Virus record (IMG/VR): IMGVR_UViG_3300003322_000744
Coordinates: 1-37,943 of that record
Reading direction: 5' to 3' (one strand)
Origin: a virus
DNA: 37,943 nt
Both the position numbers and the translations under genes were made by a program. Below the pieces are notes generated by a model, which was not told the DNA's origin, did not search any database, and saw only the letters and a list, made by a program, of their open reading frames with translations. How positions within the stretch are numbered: the stretch's first letter is position 1; each line of letters begins with the position of its first letter. Positions 32,769 through 37,943 of the stretch are shown in pieces.

Positions 32769-32797
32769 TCTTGTTCCCGCTGCTATGGAGATGGCCG

Positions 32798-32965
32798 ATG
32801 GGATGGACGATCACCGTCAATATTCCGGCGCTGGACCGCCTAATGAATTTTCTCGAAGGCGCCCAGCAGAAGGAGATCGACGCACTCACCCAGCGATTGG
32901 GCACGATGCAGAGCAAGCTTGCGGAGTCCGAAGCGCGTCTCGACAAGGCGCAAAACACAACGTAG
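32798..32965 (+). CDS. Small coiled-coil protein
   Basis: 55 residues: WTITVNIPALDRLMNFLEGA, then QQKEIDALTQRLGTMQSKLA and ESEARLDKAQ, a heptad-like coiled coil. I recall similar short proteins in phage genomes. GGAG 8 bases before ATG 32798 supports this start; ATG 32765, in an ATGA overlap, is the alternative with 11 more residues. Function unknown. Confidence 0.55.
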   Translation: MGWTITVNIPALDRLMNFLEGAQQKEIDALTQRLGTMQSKLAESEARLDKAQNTT

Positions 32966-32984
32966 TCCAACCAAGGAGAACACC

Positions 32985-33257
32985 ATGGGTCTCGACCTTA
33001 CGAAACTGAACCAGACCATCACGACGCTGACCGACCAGGTCGCCAGGACCGAAGGCACGGAAGAAAGCGCAGGAAAGCTGATCGCCGGCTTTTCGGAGGC
33101 AGTCAAGAAAGCGGTGACGGATGCGCTGAACGCGGACGCCGCAGCGAACCAGGGAAGCGTCGACGCCGCATCGAGCGCGATCGATCAGGTTACCGCGCGT
33201 TTCGCGGCCGCGGACGACAAGCTGGGCGCGGCTATTGCTGCAAACCCCGGCACCTAA
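32985..33257 (+). CDS. Small helical phage protein
   Basis: 90 residues: LTKLNQTITTLTDQVARTEG, then ESAGKLIAGFSEAVKKAVTD and an Ala/Asp-rich tail. Similar short proteins occur near structural or lysis genes in phages without known role. AAGGAGA lies 7 bases before the ATG. A strong hairpin follows. Confidence 0.65.
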   Translation: MGLDLTKLNQTITTLTDQVARTEGTEESAGKLIAGFSEAVKKAVTDALNADAAANQGSVDAASSAIDQVTARFAAADDKLGAAIAANPGT

Positions 33258-33281
33258 CAGTTCCCGCACGCGTACCACCGG

Positions 33282-33311
33282 ATGGCCGCGGTTGGCAACA
33301 GCCGCGGCCAT
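33282..33311 (+). terminator. Hairpin (probable terminator) before the recombination block
   Basis: ATGGCCGCGG at 33282-33291 pairs perfectly with CCGCGGCCAT at 33302-33311 around a 10-base loop; TCTTGCGTTT follows, only partly a U tract. It separates the structural run from the palindromic promoter of the recombination block. Confidence 0.65.
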
Positions 33312-33345
33312 TCTTGCGTTTGCCGAACTTTTAGTACTCCTGAAC

Positions 33346-33376
33346 CTTGCGCAATGGCATCCACAAGAGCGAAGCT
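33346..33376 (+). promoter_or_regulatory. Palindromic -35 promoter for the gene at 33384
   Basis: CTTGCGCAA at 33346-33354 (palindrome one base short), TTGCGC at 33347-33352, an 18-base spacer, GAAGCT at 33371-33376, then 7 bases to the ATG at 33384. The upstream TGAACCTTGCGCAA also occurs before the gene at 9062. Confidence 0.65.
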
Positions 33377-33383
33377 GTGTGGC

Positions 33384-33662
33384 ATGACTACAGGTACCAA
33401 AGACGATCTGGCCACTCAGATCGCAAACGAATTTCGGCGGCAGCGGAAGCCTAGCTTCGGCTGCCAGCTTCACTGCATCGATTGCGCGAACGTCCATATG
33501 GACCTCAAGCGGCAGACCCAGCCATACGCACCGGATCGCCCTTACGATACGCTTCAGATCGGAGATGTGACGCTGTTTCTCGAACCGGTCCAGACGCAGC
33601 GGCTCTACGAGATGGTCGGCGCGCTCCTGGCGAAGGAGGCGGCGCCCGATGTCACCAATTGA
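33384..33662 (+). CDS. Small protein of the recombination block
   Basis: 92 residues: DLATQIANEFRRQRKPSFGC, QLHCIDCANVHMDLKRQTQP, then QRLYEMVGALLAKEAAPD. Three Cys near residues 28-35 might bind metal. Not recognised. ATG 33384 is preferred to 33354 because of the promoter geometry. It overlaps the ERF gene by 14 bases. Confidence 0.6.
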   Translation: MTTGTKDDLATQIANEFRRQRKPSFGCQLHCIDCANVHMDLKRQTQPYAPDRPYDTLQIGDVTLFLEPVQTQRLYEMVGALLAKEAAPDVTN

Positions 33663-34449
33663 TCCGCGACCTGAAGGCTATTTACGGTCGGACGACATCC
33701 TCGAACTGGCCGCGGCGCTGGCTATCGCGCAAGGCGAAATCGAAGGTGCGCCCAAGGATAGCGCGAATCCGTTTTTTCGCAGCAGCTACGCCGACCTAGC
33801 CAGCGTCTGGGGCGTGATTCGGAAGCCACTTTCCGCCAACGGGCTGGCGGTGCTGCAGTTTCCAGCGACAGGCGAACCGCGGAACATTATCGTTCCAGAG
33901 CGAGCGGTCCGCGACGGGCAAAACAACACGCGCATCGTTCCAGAGCATGCCGAAACGATCATCGACGTTACTATTACGACGCTGCTGGTCCACAAATCCG
34001 GCCAGTGGATATCATCCGACCTGAAAGTGACGGCGCGCGAGGACACTCCGCAAGCGGTCGGATCCGCGATTACTTACGGGCGCCGCTATGCGCTCCAGTC
34101 GATCATTGGGGTCGCGCCTGAAGAGGACGATGGCAATAGTGCCAGCGCGCGCGGTAGCCAGCCGGCGGCGCGCCAACCAGCACCGGCACCAGCCAGCCAT
34201 CCCACCCGCCAGGAGCAAGTGGCTGCGCAGGAAGAAGTCCGCGACAAGAAACTGCAAGCGCTAATCGAAGAAGCGCTCGCAAAGTTGCTGGCGCGGTTCC
34301 GTGCCGTCGACGCGGAAGCCCAGTTCGGCGAAATCATGGGCGCGTACGGCTATACGGCCATCAAGGATGTGCCGGCGAAACGGGAAACGGCCAAGCGGCT
34401 GGTGGACGATCTGCGGCTGCGGGTCGAAGGCCTCGAGAAGAAGGAGTAA
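33649..34449 (+). CDS. erf: ERF-family single-strand annealing recombinase
   Basis: 266 residues. ERF-family core at about residues 15-165: DILELAAALAIAQGEIEGAP, NPFFRSSYADLASVWGVIRK, PLSANGLAVLQFP, then TAREDTPQAVGSAITYGRRY and ALQSIIGVAPEEDDGN. This resembles P22 Erf and many phage annealers that pair single strands. A Pro/Ala-rich linker precedes a C-terminal helix-rich domain. It is followed by NinB- and Gp157-like genes, giving a recombination module. Confidence 0.93.
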   Translation: MSPIDPRPEGYLRSDDILELAAALAIAQGEIEGAPKDSANPFFRSSYADLASVWGVIRKPLSANGLAVLQFPATGEPRNIIVPERAVRDGQNNTRIVPEHAETIIDVTITTLLVHKSGQWISSDLKVTAREDTPQAVGSAITYGRRYALQSIIGVAPEEDDGNSASARGSQPAARQPAPAPASHPTRQEQVAAQEEVRDKKLQALIEEALAKLLARFRAVDAEAQFGEIMGAYGYTAIKDVPAKRETAKRLVDDLRLRVEGLEKKE

Positions 34450-34456
34450 CATACCA

Positions 34457-34669
34457 ATGCCTGATACAACTAATCCCGATCAATCGAAGACATACAAGGT
34501 CATGCGAAATTGCTGTACTTCCGGCAATTGCATGGGTTGTCAGGACCTGCCGGTCGGAGCACAGCGGCGCGTCTCTCAAATGGGAGATGTGCGGTTGACG
34601 AAGGAACGGGCGCTCAAAATCGCCGCTAACTTCCGGTCGTACGCTCCAACCATCGAGGAATGGGACTAA
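34457..34669 (+). CDS. Small Cys-rich protein
   Basis: 70 residues: TYKVMRNCCTSGNCMGCQDL holds four closely spaced Cys, a likely metal site; then RRVSQMGDVRLTKERALKI. AAGGAG lies 10 bases before the ATG. Between ERF and NinB-like genes; function unknown. Confidence 0.6.
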   Translation: MPDTTNPDQSKTYKVMRNCCTSGNCMGCQDLPVGAQRRVSQMGDVRLTKERALKIAANFRSYAPTIEEWD

Positions 34670-35088
34670 ACGTGCCGCCACGCCGGCAGAACCCACTACT
34701 GCGCGCCCGAATCGAAAACGGGCGCGTGGTGTGGCACGGTCTGGATGAAAAGCGCTGGGCCACGATCAAGAAGTTCCTAGAAGGCAAAGACGTGGAAATC
34801 ACGATCGGGCCTCGCCAGCGCAAGCGATCGCTAAGCCAGAACAGATATATGTGGGGGATCGTTTACGCCATGATCGCGGAAGCGGCCGGCTACACTCCGG
34901 AAGAAGCCCATGAAGCTTTGAAGTGGCGGTTCCTGCGCCAGCACGGAGACGGACCGATTCCAACGGTTCGAAGCACCACCGATTTGACGACCGTGGAGAT
35001 GCAGGAATACCTCGAGAACTGCCGGCAGTTGGCCGCGGAACTGTTCGGCCTATATATACCCGAGCCAGGCGAAGTCCTGCTCGATTGA
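34660..35088 (+). CDS. ninB: NinB-like recombination protein
   Basis: 142 residues. KRSLSQNRYMWGIVYAMIAE then AAGYTPEEAHEALKWRFL and VRSTTDLTTVEMQEYLENCR with FGLYIPEPGEVLLD match NinB (lambda Orf)-family proteins, which bind single-stranded DNA and help RecA-independent recombination. ATG 34660 overlaps the previous stop by 10 bases; GTG 34672 is an alternative. It works with the ERF annealer two genes upstream. Confidence 0.82.
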   Translation: MGLNVPPRRQNPLLRARIENGRVVWHGLDEKRWATIKKFLEGKDVEITIGPRQRKRSLSQNRYMWGIVYAMIAEAAGYTPEEAHEALKWRFLRQHGDGPIPTVRSTTDLTTVEMQEYLENCRQLAAELFGLYIPEPGEVLLD

Positions 35089-35109
35089 AAAACAAACGGA
35101 GATCCAAAA

Positions 35110-35244
35110 ATGAAAGTATTGCAATGGAGTGTTCTGAGCATCCTGCTTGGAATGTTGGCCGCGGGCGCGCTGCGAGCGCTGCGCAATGAGAACCGGAAAC
35201 GGCTTGACGAGATGCGAAGGCGAAATTGGAGGGAATACCAATGA
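35110..35244 (+). CDS. Tiny single-helix membrane protein
   Basis: 44 residues: one membrane helix (SVLSILLGMLAAGALRAL, about 7-24) then a very basic tail (RKRLDEMRRRNWREYQ). GGAGAT lies 8 bases before the ATG and the end is in an ATGA overlap. A spanin or holin helper is conceivable, but its place in the recombination block argues against lysis. Confidence 0.6.
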   Translation: MKVLQWSVLSILLGMLAAGALRALRNENRKRLDEMRRRNWREYQ

Positions 35245-35444
35245 ATTGCTATGTCCACGAGGATAGGCCAGCAACGCGCGTATTGCGCGTTCCTTGCGCC
35301 CCAAACGGCCAACTGGTAGTGTGCGACCACTGCTTCCAGGAAGCCAACCGCGGGCCCGTGTTCGAGAAGTATTTCGCAGAGCACCAGGAGCGCGTCCGCG
35401 CGCAACGCGCAAGGGATGCCAGGCGAAGGGTTGGCGACAATTGA
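35241..35444 (+). CDS. Small Cys/His-rich protein
   Basis: 67 residues: MNCYVHEDRPATRVLRVPCA then GQLVVCDHCFQEANRGP, a Cys/His set suggesting a zinc site, and a long basic helix. Starts in an ATGA overlap. Unknown function. Confidence 0.6.
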   Translation: MNCYVHEDRPATRVLRVPCAPNGQLVVCDHCFQEANRGPVFEKYFAEHQERVRAQRARDARRRVGDN

Positions 35445-35460
35445 AATAGTACCGAATTAC

Positions 35461-35491
35461 CTTGCGCAAGAAGCCGAACCAGAGCGATGCT
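35461..35491 (+). promoter_or_regulatory. Palindromic -35 promoter for the gene at 35499
   Basis: CTTGCGCAAG at 35461-35470, TTGCGC at 35462-35467, an 18-base spacer, GATGCT at 35486-35491, then GTCAGTC (7 bases) to the ATG at 35499. GTCAGTCATGACGA around the start codon is identical to the start region at 9062. Confidence 0.7.
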
Positions 35492-35498
35492 GTCAGTC

Positions 35499-35732
35499 AT
35501 GACGATTGAGCAACTTATCGAGCAAGCAGCCGCCTGCGAAAGCCGGGTCTGCAAACTGGCGCATTACGATAGCGTCCGCGTGGAACTGGTCGAAGTGAAC
35601 CGGCCCAGCACTGGGTTGGCTGGTGGATCCGGCAAGTACCGCGTGGACTGCTACGTAGCTGGCAAACGCGTAAAGCGCGCTTGGGCCGAAGCGGAACTGA
35701 AACGTCTGGTTGGTACTTTTGCATCGAAATAG
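35499..35732 (+). CDS. Small protein of the recombination block
   Basis: 77 residues: TIEQLIEQAAACESRVCKLA, YDSVRVELVEVNRPSTGLAG, then VDCYVAGKRVKRAWAEAELK. An alpha-beta protein of unknown role. ATG 35499 is set by the promoter spacing. Confidence 0.6.
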   Translation: MTIEQLIEQAAACESRVCKLAHYDSVRVELVEVNRPSTGLAGGSGKYRVDCYVAGKRVKRAWAEAELKRLVGTFASK

Positions 35733-35734
35733 TC

Positions 35735-35765
35735 CTTGCGCAAGAATTCACTTCTGAGGGATGAT
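35735..35765 (+). promoter_or_regulatory. Palindromic -35 promoter for the gene at 35773
   Basis: CTTGCGCAAG at 35735-35744, TTGCGC at 35736-35741, an 18-base spacer, GATGAT at 35760-35765, then 7 bases to the ATG at 35773. Confidence 0.7.
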
Positions 35766-35772
35766 CCACACC

Positions 35773-36051
35773 ATGAACAGAGCACGCACAAACATCAACC
35801 AACTCCTGCACCCGGCGAAAACGCCGTCCACCGCAGCCGAAATCAAAGCGGCATTAGGAATCAGCGTCGCAATCGCGGAAGCGGTCCGCGAGGCTGGCGA
35901 GATACCCAGCGGAACGCTGTACGCCATCGTAATGGGCAAGCTGTCGCTGGCTTCCTACGAAGCGGTTCTCCGGACGCTGGCTGGCGCCGGCCTGATCAAA
36001 GTCGAGAACCACCTGGTCCGCTGGACGGGACCGGAATTGGCGGTGCGCTGA
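35773..36051 (+). CDS. Small winged-helix-like protein
   Basis: 92 residues: TAAEIKAALGISVAIAEAVR then IPSGTLYAIVMGKLSLASYE and VLRTLAGAGLIKVENHLVRW, the outline of a winged helix-turn-helix with its closing strand. It may be a DNA-binding regulator of the block. ATG 35773 follows a -10 by 7 bases; an upstream ATG at 35761 would lie across the -10. Confidence 0.6.
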   Translation: MNRARTNINQLLHPAKTPSTAAEIKAALGISVAIAEAVREAGEIPSGTLYAIVMGKLSLASYEAVLRTLAGAGLIKVENHLVRWTGPELAVR

Positions 36052-36329
36052 TGCCGCGACCCAACCGCCAATCGAAAGAGTACTGGTTCGATACGTTCGC
36101 TGACATGCCGCTTGAAGACCAAGCTGCGGCGCTAAAGATCCTGGAACAGGTCCACCGGCTGGCGCAGCGCGAAGCCAAACGGGATGACAAACCAAACCAC
36201 CAGTGCAACGACTGCGGCGTCATGATCCCGAAGCATCTGGAGTTGTGCAGCGCGTGCCAGCAGAAAGCGGATGCGCGCGACGAGCACGATCTACTTCATC
36301 CGGAGGAGCGGACACCGCCTCGCTCTTAA
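36051..36329 (+). CDS. Small zinc-ribbon protein
   Basis: 92 residues: acidic helical start (YWFDTFADMPLEDQAAALKI) and a C-terminal CNDCGVMIPKHLELCSACQQ zinc ribbon. ATG 36051 overlaps the previous stop by one base. Unknown role, likely nucleic-acid binding. Confidence 0.65.
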   Translation: MPRPNRQSKEYWFDTFADMPLEDQAAALKILEQVHRLAQREAKRDDKPNHQCNDCGVMIPKHLELCSACQQKADARDEHDLLHPEERTPPRS

Positions 36330-36332
36330 ACT
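36327..36332 (+). promoter_or_regulatory. -10 element of the HNH gene at 36339
   Basis: TAAACT overlaps the preceding stop codon and ends 6 bases before the ATG at 36339. No Shine-Dalgarno, no clear -35. Confidence 0.5.
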
Positions 36333-36338
36333 AACAAA

Positions 36339-36974
36339 ATGAAACCAAGGATTGATATCACCGGAGTGACGTTTGGGGCACTTACAGCGCTGCGTCCAGG
36401 ACCGCCATGTGGCAATAATCCGCGCTGGTACTTTCGATGTGAGTGTGGCGTTGAGAAGTTATTGAAATCGTTCTCTGTCCGTCACGGTCGCACGCGATCA
36501 TGCGGTTGCATTCCGGCTGGAAAATTTGTTCATGGCATGAGCGGCACACCAGAATACCGGATCTGGAAGATCATGCGCCAACGCTGCACGCTGCCTTCCG
36601 CGGATTCCTACCATCTGTATGGTGGAAACGGTGTGACCGTTTGCGAACGCTGGCGGCATAGCTTCGAAGCGTTTTATGCCGACATGGGGCCGCGACCGAG
36701 CCCGTCGCATTCGATTGATCGTTATCCGAATGCCAGCGGTAACTACGAGCCATCGAATTGCCGCTGGGCTACTTGGACTCAACAGAATCGGAATCGGCAG
36801 AATAACAAACGTCTTCTGTTTCGCGGCGAGACCAAGACGGTAGCAGAATGGGCCGAAGTGCTCGCTATCCCTGCGAAGCGAGTCTATGATCGCCTCGCTC
36901 GCGGATGGTCGATTGAGCACGCACTGACAAGACCAGCGCGCAACTTGCCATCACCGATCCGGAACGGCTTATGA
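36339..36974 (+). CDS. Homing-endonuclease-like protein (HNH-related)
   Basis: 211 residues. GKFVHGMSGTPEYRIWKIMR, then QRCTLPSADSYHLYGGNGVT, VCERWRHSFEAFYADMGPRP, HSIDRYPNASGNYEPSNCRW and ATWTQQNRNRQNNKR form the known phage family with a Cys-rich N-terminal (RCECGVEKLLKSFS and SCGCIP) zinc site. It sits in the recombination block with its own -10 and overlaps the Gp157 gene by ATGA, as mobile endonuclease genes do. Confidence 0.88.
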   Translation: MKPRIDITGVTFGALTALRPGPPCGNNPRWYFRCECGVEKLLKSFSVRHGRTRSCGCIPAGKFVHGMSGTPEYRIWKIMRQRCTLPSADSYHLYGGNGVTVCERWRHSFEAFYADMGPRPSPSHSIDRYPNASGNYEPSNCRWATWTQQNRNRQNNKRLLFRGETKTVAEWAEVLAIPAKRVYDRLARGWSIEHALTRPARNLPSPIRNGL

Positions 36975-37705
36975 ATGAACCCAAACCAACACTAGACATC
37001 AGCCTGTACCACATCGAGACAGGACTGGCTGAATTGATTCAATACCGCGCCGAACGCGTCGCGGAGATAGACGGGCCGCTGGCGGAAGGCGAACTGGACG
37101 CCATCGACAGCGAGATCCGGAAATACCAAATGGCCACGCCCGCCAAGGTCGCCGGCGTAGCTGCCATCTTCCGGTCCTGGCGTGCGCATCGCGACACCGC
37201 CAAGGCTGAAATTGGCCGGCTGAAGAAGATCGTGGCCCACCTCGAGGCGATGGAGGACAGGCTAAAGGAATACGTGGCCGACGTCCTGGCGATGCTGCCA
37301 GAGCCCAAGAAGGGACCGCGGAAGCTGACCGGCGCAGATGGCAGCGTGCTTTCGCTTCGCGGGAACGGTGGCGTCCAGCCGCTGACCATTTCAGACGAAA
37401 CACTGGTTCCGGACGAATATAAAATCATGATAGTAACGATGCCGATGAGCGTTTGGCTTACCGTTGCAGCGGAGGTCGAACGTTCTGCGGATCCCGCTGC
37501 TTTAAAGCAGACAACATCGGTTAATATGGCGGCCCTGCGCGAAGCGCTGGAACAGCCGTGCGAAGCGTGTGGCGGGAACCCATCGTTGGTTGTGGCGGCG
37601 GGCGCCGGCGAGTCGTCAGGTTGCGCCACGTGTGGCGGTAGCGGACGCAGGGGCGTCCCTGGCGCGCGGCTGGAAGCCAGGGGCCAACACGTGGAGGTGC
37701 GATGA
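36971..37705 (+). CDS. Gp157-family protein with zinc finger
   Basis: 244 residues. The N-terminal 175 match siphovirus Gp157: a long coiled helix (AKAEIGRLKKIVAHLEAMED then RLKEYVADVLAMLP), KKGPRKLTGADGSVLSLRGN and VPDEYKIMIVTMPMSVWLTV. The C terminus adds CEACGGNPS and CATCGGSG, a DnaJ-like zinc-finger pair. Gp157 proteins accompany phage recombination or phage-resistance functions. It is in the block with ERF and NinB. Confidence 0.82.
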   Translation: MNEPKPTLDISLYHIETGLAELIQYRAERVAEIDGPLAEGELDAIDSEIRKYQMATPAKVAGVAAIFRSWRAHRDTAKAEIGRLKKIVAHLEAMEDRLKEYVADVLAMLPEPKKGPRKLTGADGSVLSLRGNGGVQPLTISDETLVPDEYKIMIVTMPMSVWLTVAAEVERSADPAALKQTTSVNMAALREALEQPCEACGGNPSLVVAAGAGESSGCATCGGSGRRGVPGARLEARGQHVEVR

Positions 37706-37920
37706 TGCCGCATGACATTGACGACGACTTTCAAAAGCATATCCGGATAGCGAGGGTTCGCCGCCGGGACGGATCGGTGCTCGCGATCGAATACGCGTGC
37801 CAGATCGATTGGGCCCGCATGATCGACGGAGCGCAGCGCGCAATGACAAACAAGAGCAAGCGGGCTGTTGCAGGCCCGCTCGTGTTCCAGTTCGTGGGCT
37901 CACATACGGAGGTGCGCTGA
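37702..37920 (+). CDS. Small hypothetical protein
   Basis: 72 residues: MMPHDIDDDFQKHIRIARVR, then SVLAIEYACQIDWARMIDGA and an AGPLVFQFVGSHTEVR end. Starts in an ATGA overlap (ATG 37702; ATG 37705 also possible) and ends overlapping the next start by one base. Unknown function. Confidence 0.6.
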   Translation: MMPHDIDDDFQKHIRIARVRRRDGSVLAIEYACQIDWARMIDGAQRAMTNKSKRAVAGPLVFQFVGSHTEVR

Positions 37921-37943
37921 TGCCGCCAGAAGATCGCGAAACC
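37920..37943 (+). CDS. Start of a gene cut by the window edge
   Basis: Only eight codons (MPPEDRET) are visible, starting one base inside the previous stop. If the molecule were circular it would read on through position 1 and stop at 49-51, giving only 24 residues, which is not convincing as a gene. Confidence 0.3.

Noticed and set aside
1-37943. tRNA genes, CRISPR arrays, insertion sequences and integrase attachment sites
   Set aside because: No cloverleaf with a standard T-loop, no regularly spaced repeats, no transposase or integrase frame was seen by eye; a dedicated scan could still find a divergent tRNA.
37920-37943. Direct terminal repeat or circular join of the two ends
   Set aside because: The last and first bases do not match each other. 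Reading across a join keeps a frame open for only 24 codons, too short to argue for circularity.

Overview
The window reads as most of the genome of a long-tailed (siphovirus-type) double-stranded DNA phage, or a prophage lacking a recognisable lysogeny module. Almost everything is on the + strand in tightly packed, ATGA/GTGA-overlapping genes, and DNA is moderately GC-rich. No integrase, CI-like repressor, DNA polymerase, tRNA or CRISPR array is visible. The host cannot be named from the sequence. A Gram-negative soil bacterium (an acidobacterium or proteobacterium) is my guess from the protein families and GC level, and should be treated as inference.

Layout. 1-161: non-coding left edge with two inverted repeats and a minus-strand terminator. 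162-770: a lone minus-strand DUF3489 gene. 865-3171: packaging block (small-terminase-like HTH protein, a possible Mom/GNAT-like protein, large terminase), closed by a terminator. 3365-8598: an accessory island with three glycosyltransferases, two SAM methyltransferases, two HNH endonucleases and small unknowns. 8741-11506: small unknown genes, two of them membrane proteins. 11552-15134: portal, MuF-like, HK97-gp10-like and adaptor-like genes with small orphans. 15135-17498: two collagen-like, membrane-anchored or lipoprotein-like proteins. 17495-18087: two small zinc-ribbon proteins, one on each strand. 18170-21356: capsid protease/scaffold, decoration-like protein and major capsid protein, then a terminator. 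21469-24846: adaptor, connector, lysozyme, tail terminator, major tail protein and the G/GT chaperones with a lambda-like -1 frameshift. 24839-32255: tape measure, hub-like and receptor-side tail proteins. 32349-37943: RHH-like and coiled-coil small proteins, then a recombination block (ERF annealing protein, NinB-like, Gp157-like) with a third HNH gene; the last gene is cut by the window end.

What stands out. (1) At least ten genes have a -10-like hexamer ending only 6-9 bases before the start codon and no Shine-Dalgarno, which predicts leaderless or nearly leaderless mRNAs. (2) Four of these share a palindromic -35 element, CTTGCGCAAG (one copy lacks the final G), at a fixed distance from the start codon. 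Three of the four are in the recombination block, which suggests a co-regulated set. (3) The glycosyltransferase/methyltransferase island together with Thr-rich Gly-X-Thr collagen-like proteins suggests a phage-encoded system for glycosylating its own fibre or surface proteins. (4) One tail gene appears to start with CTG.

How it works together. Packaging enzymes fill a head built from the Mu-like capsid, protease and decoration genes. The portal, adaptor and connector proteins join it to a tail whose length is set by a 1515-residue tape measure. Hub and discoidin-like proteins, and perhaps the collagen-like proteins, handle host contact. ERF/NinB/Gp157 serve recombination-dependent replication. 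The lysozyme among the neck and tail genes, plus one of several tiny membrane proteins as holin, would give lysis or cell-wall entry.
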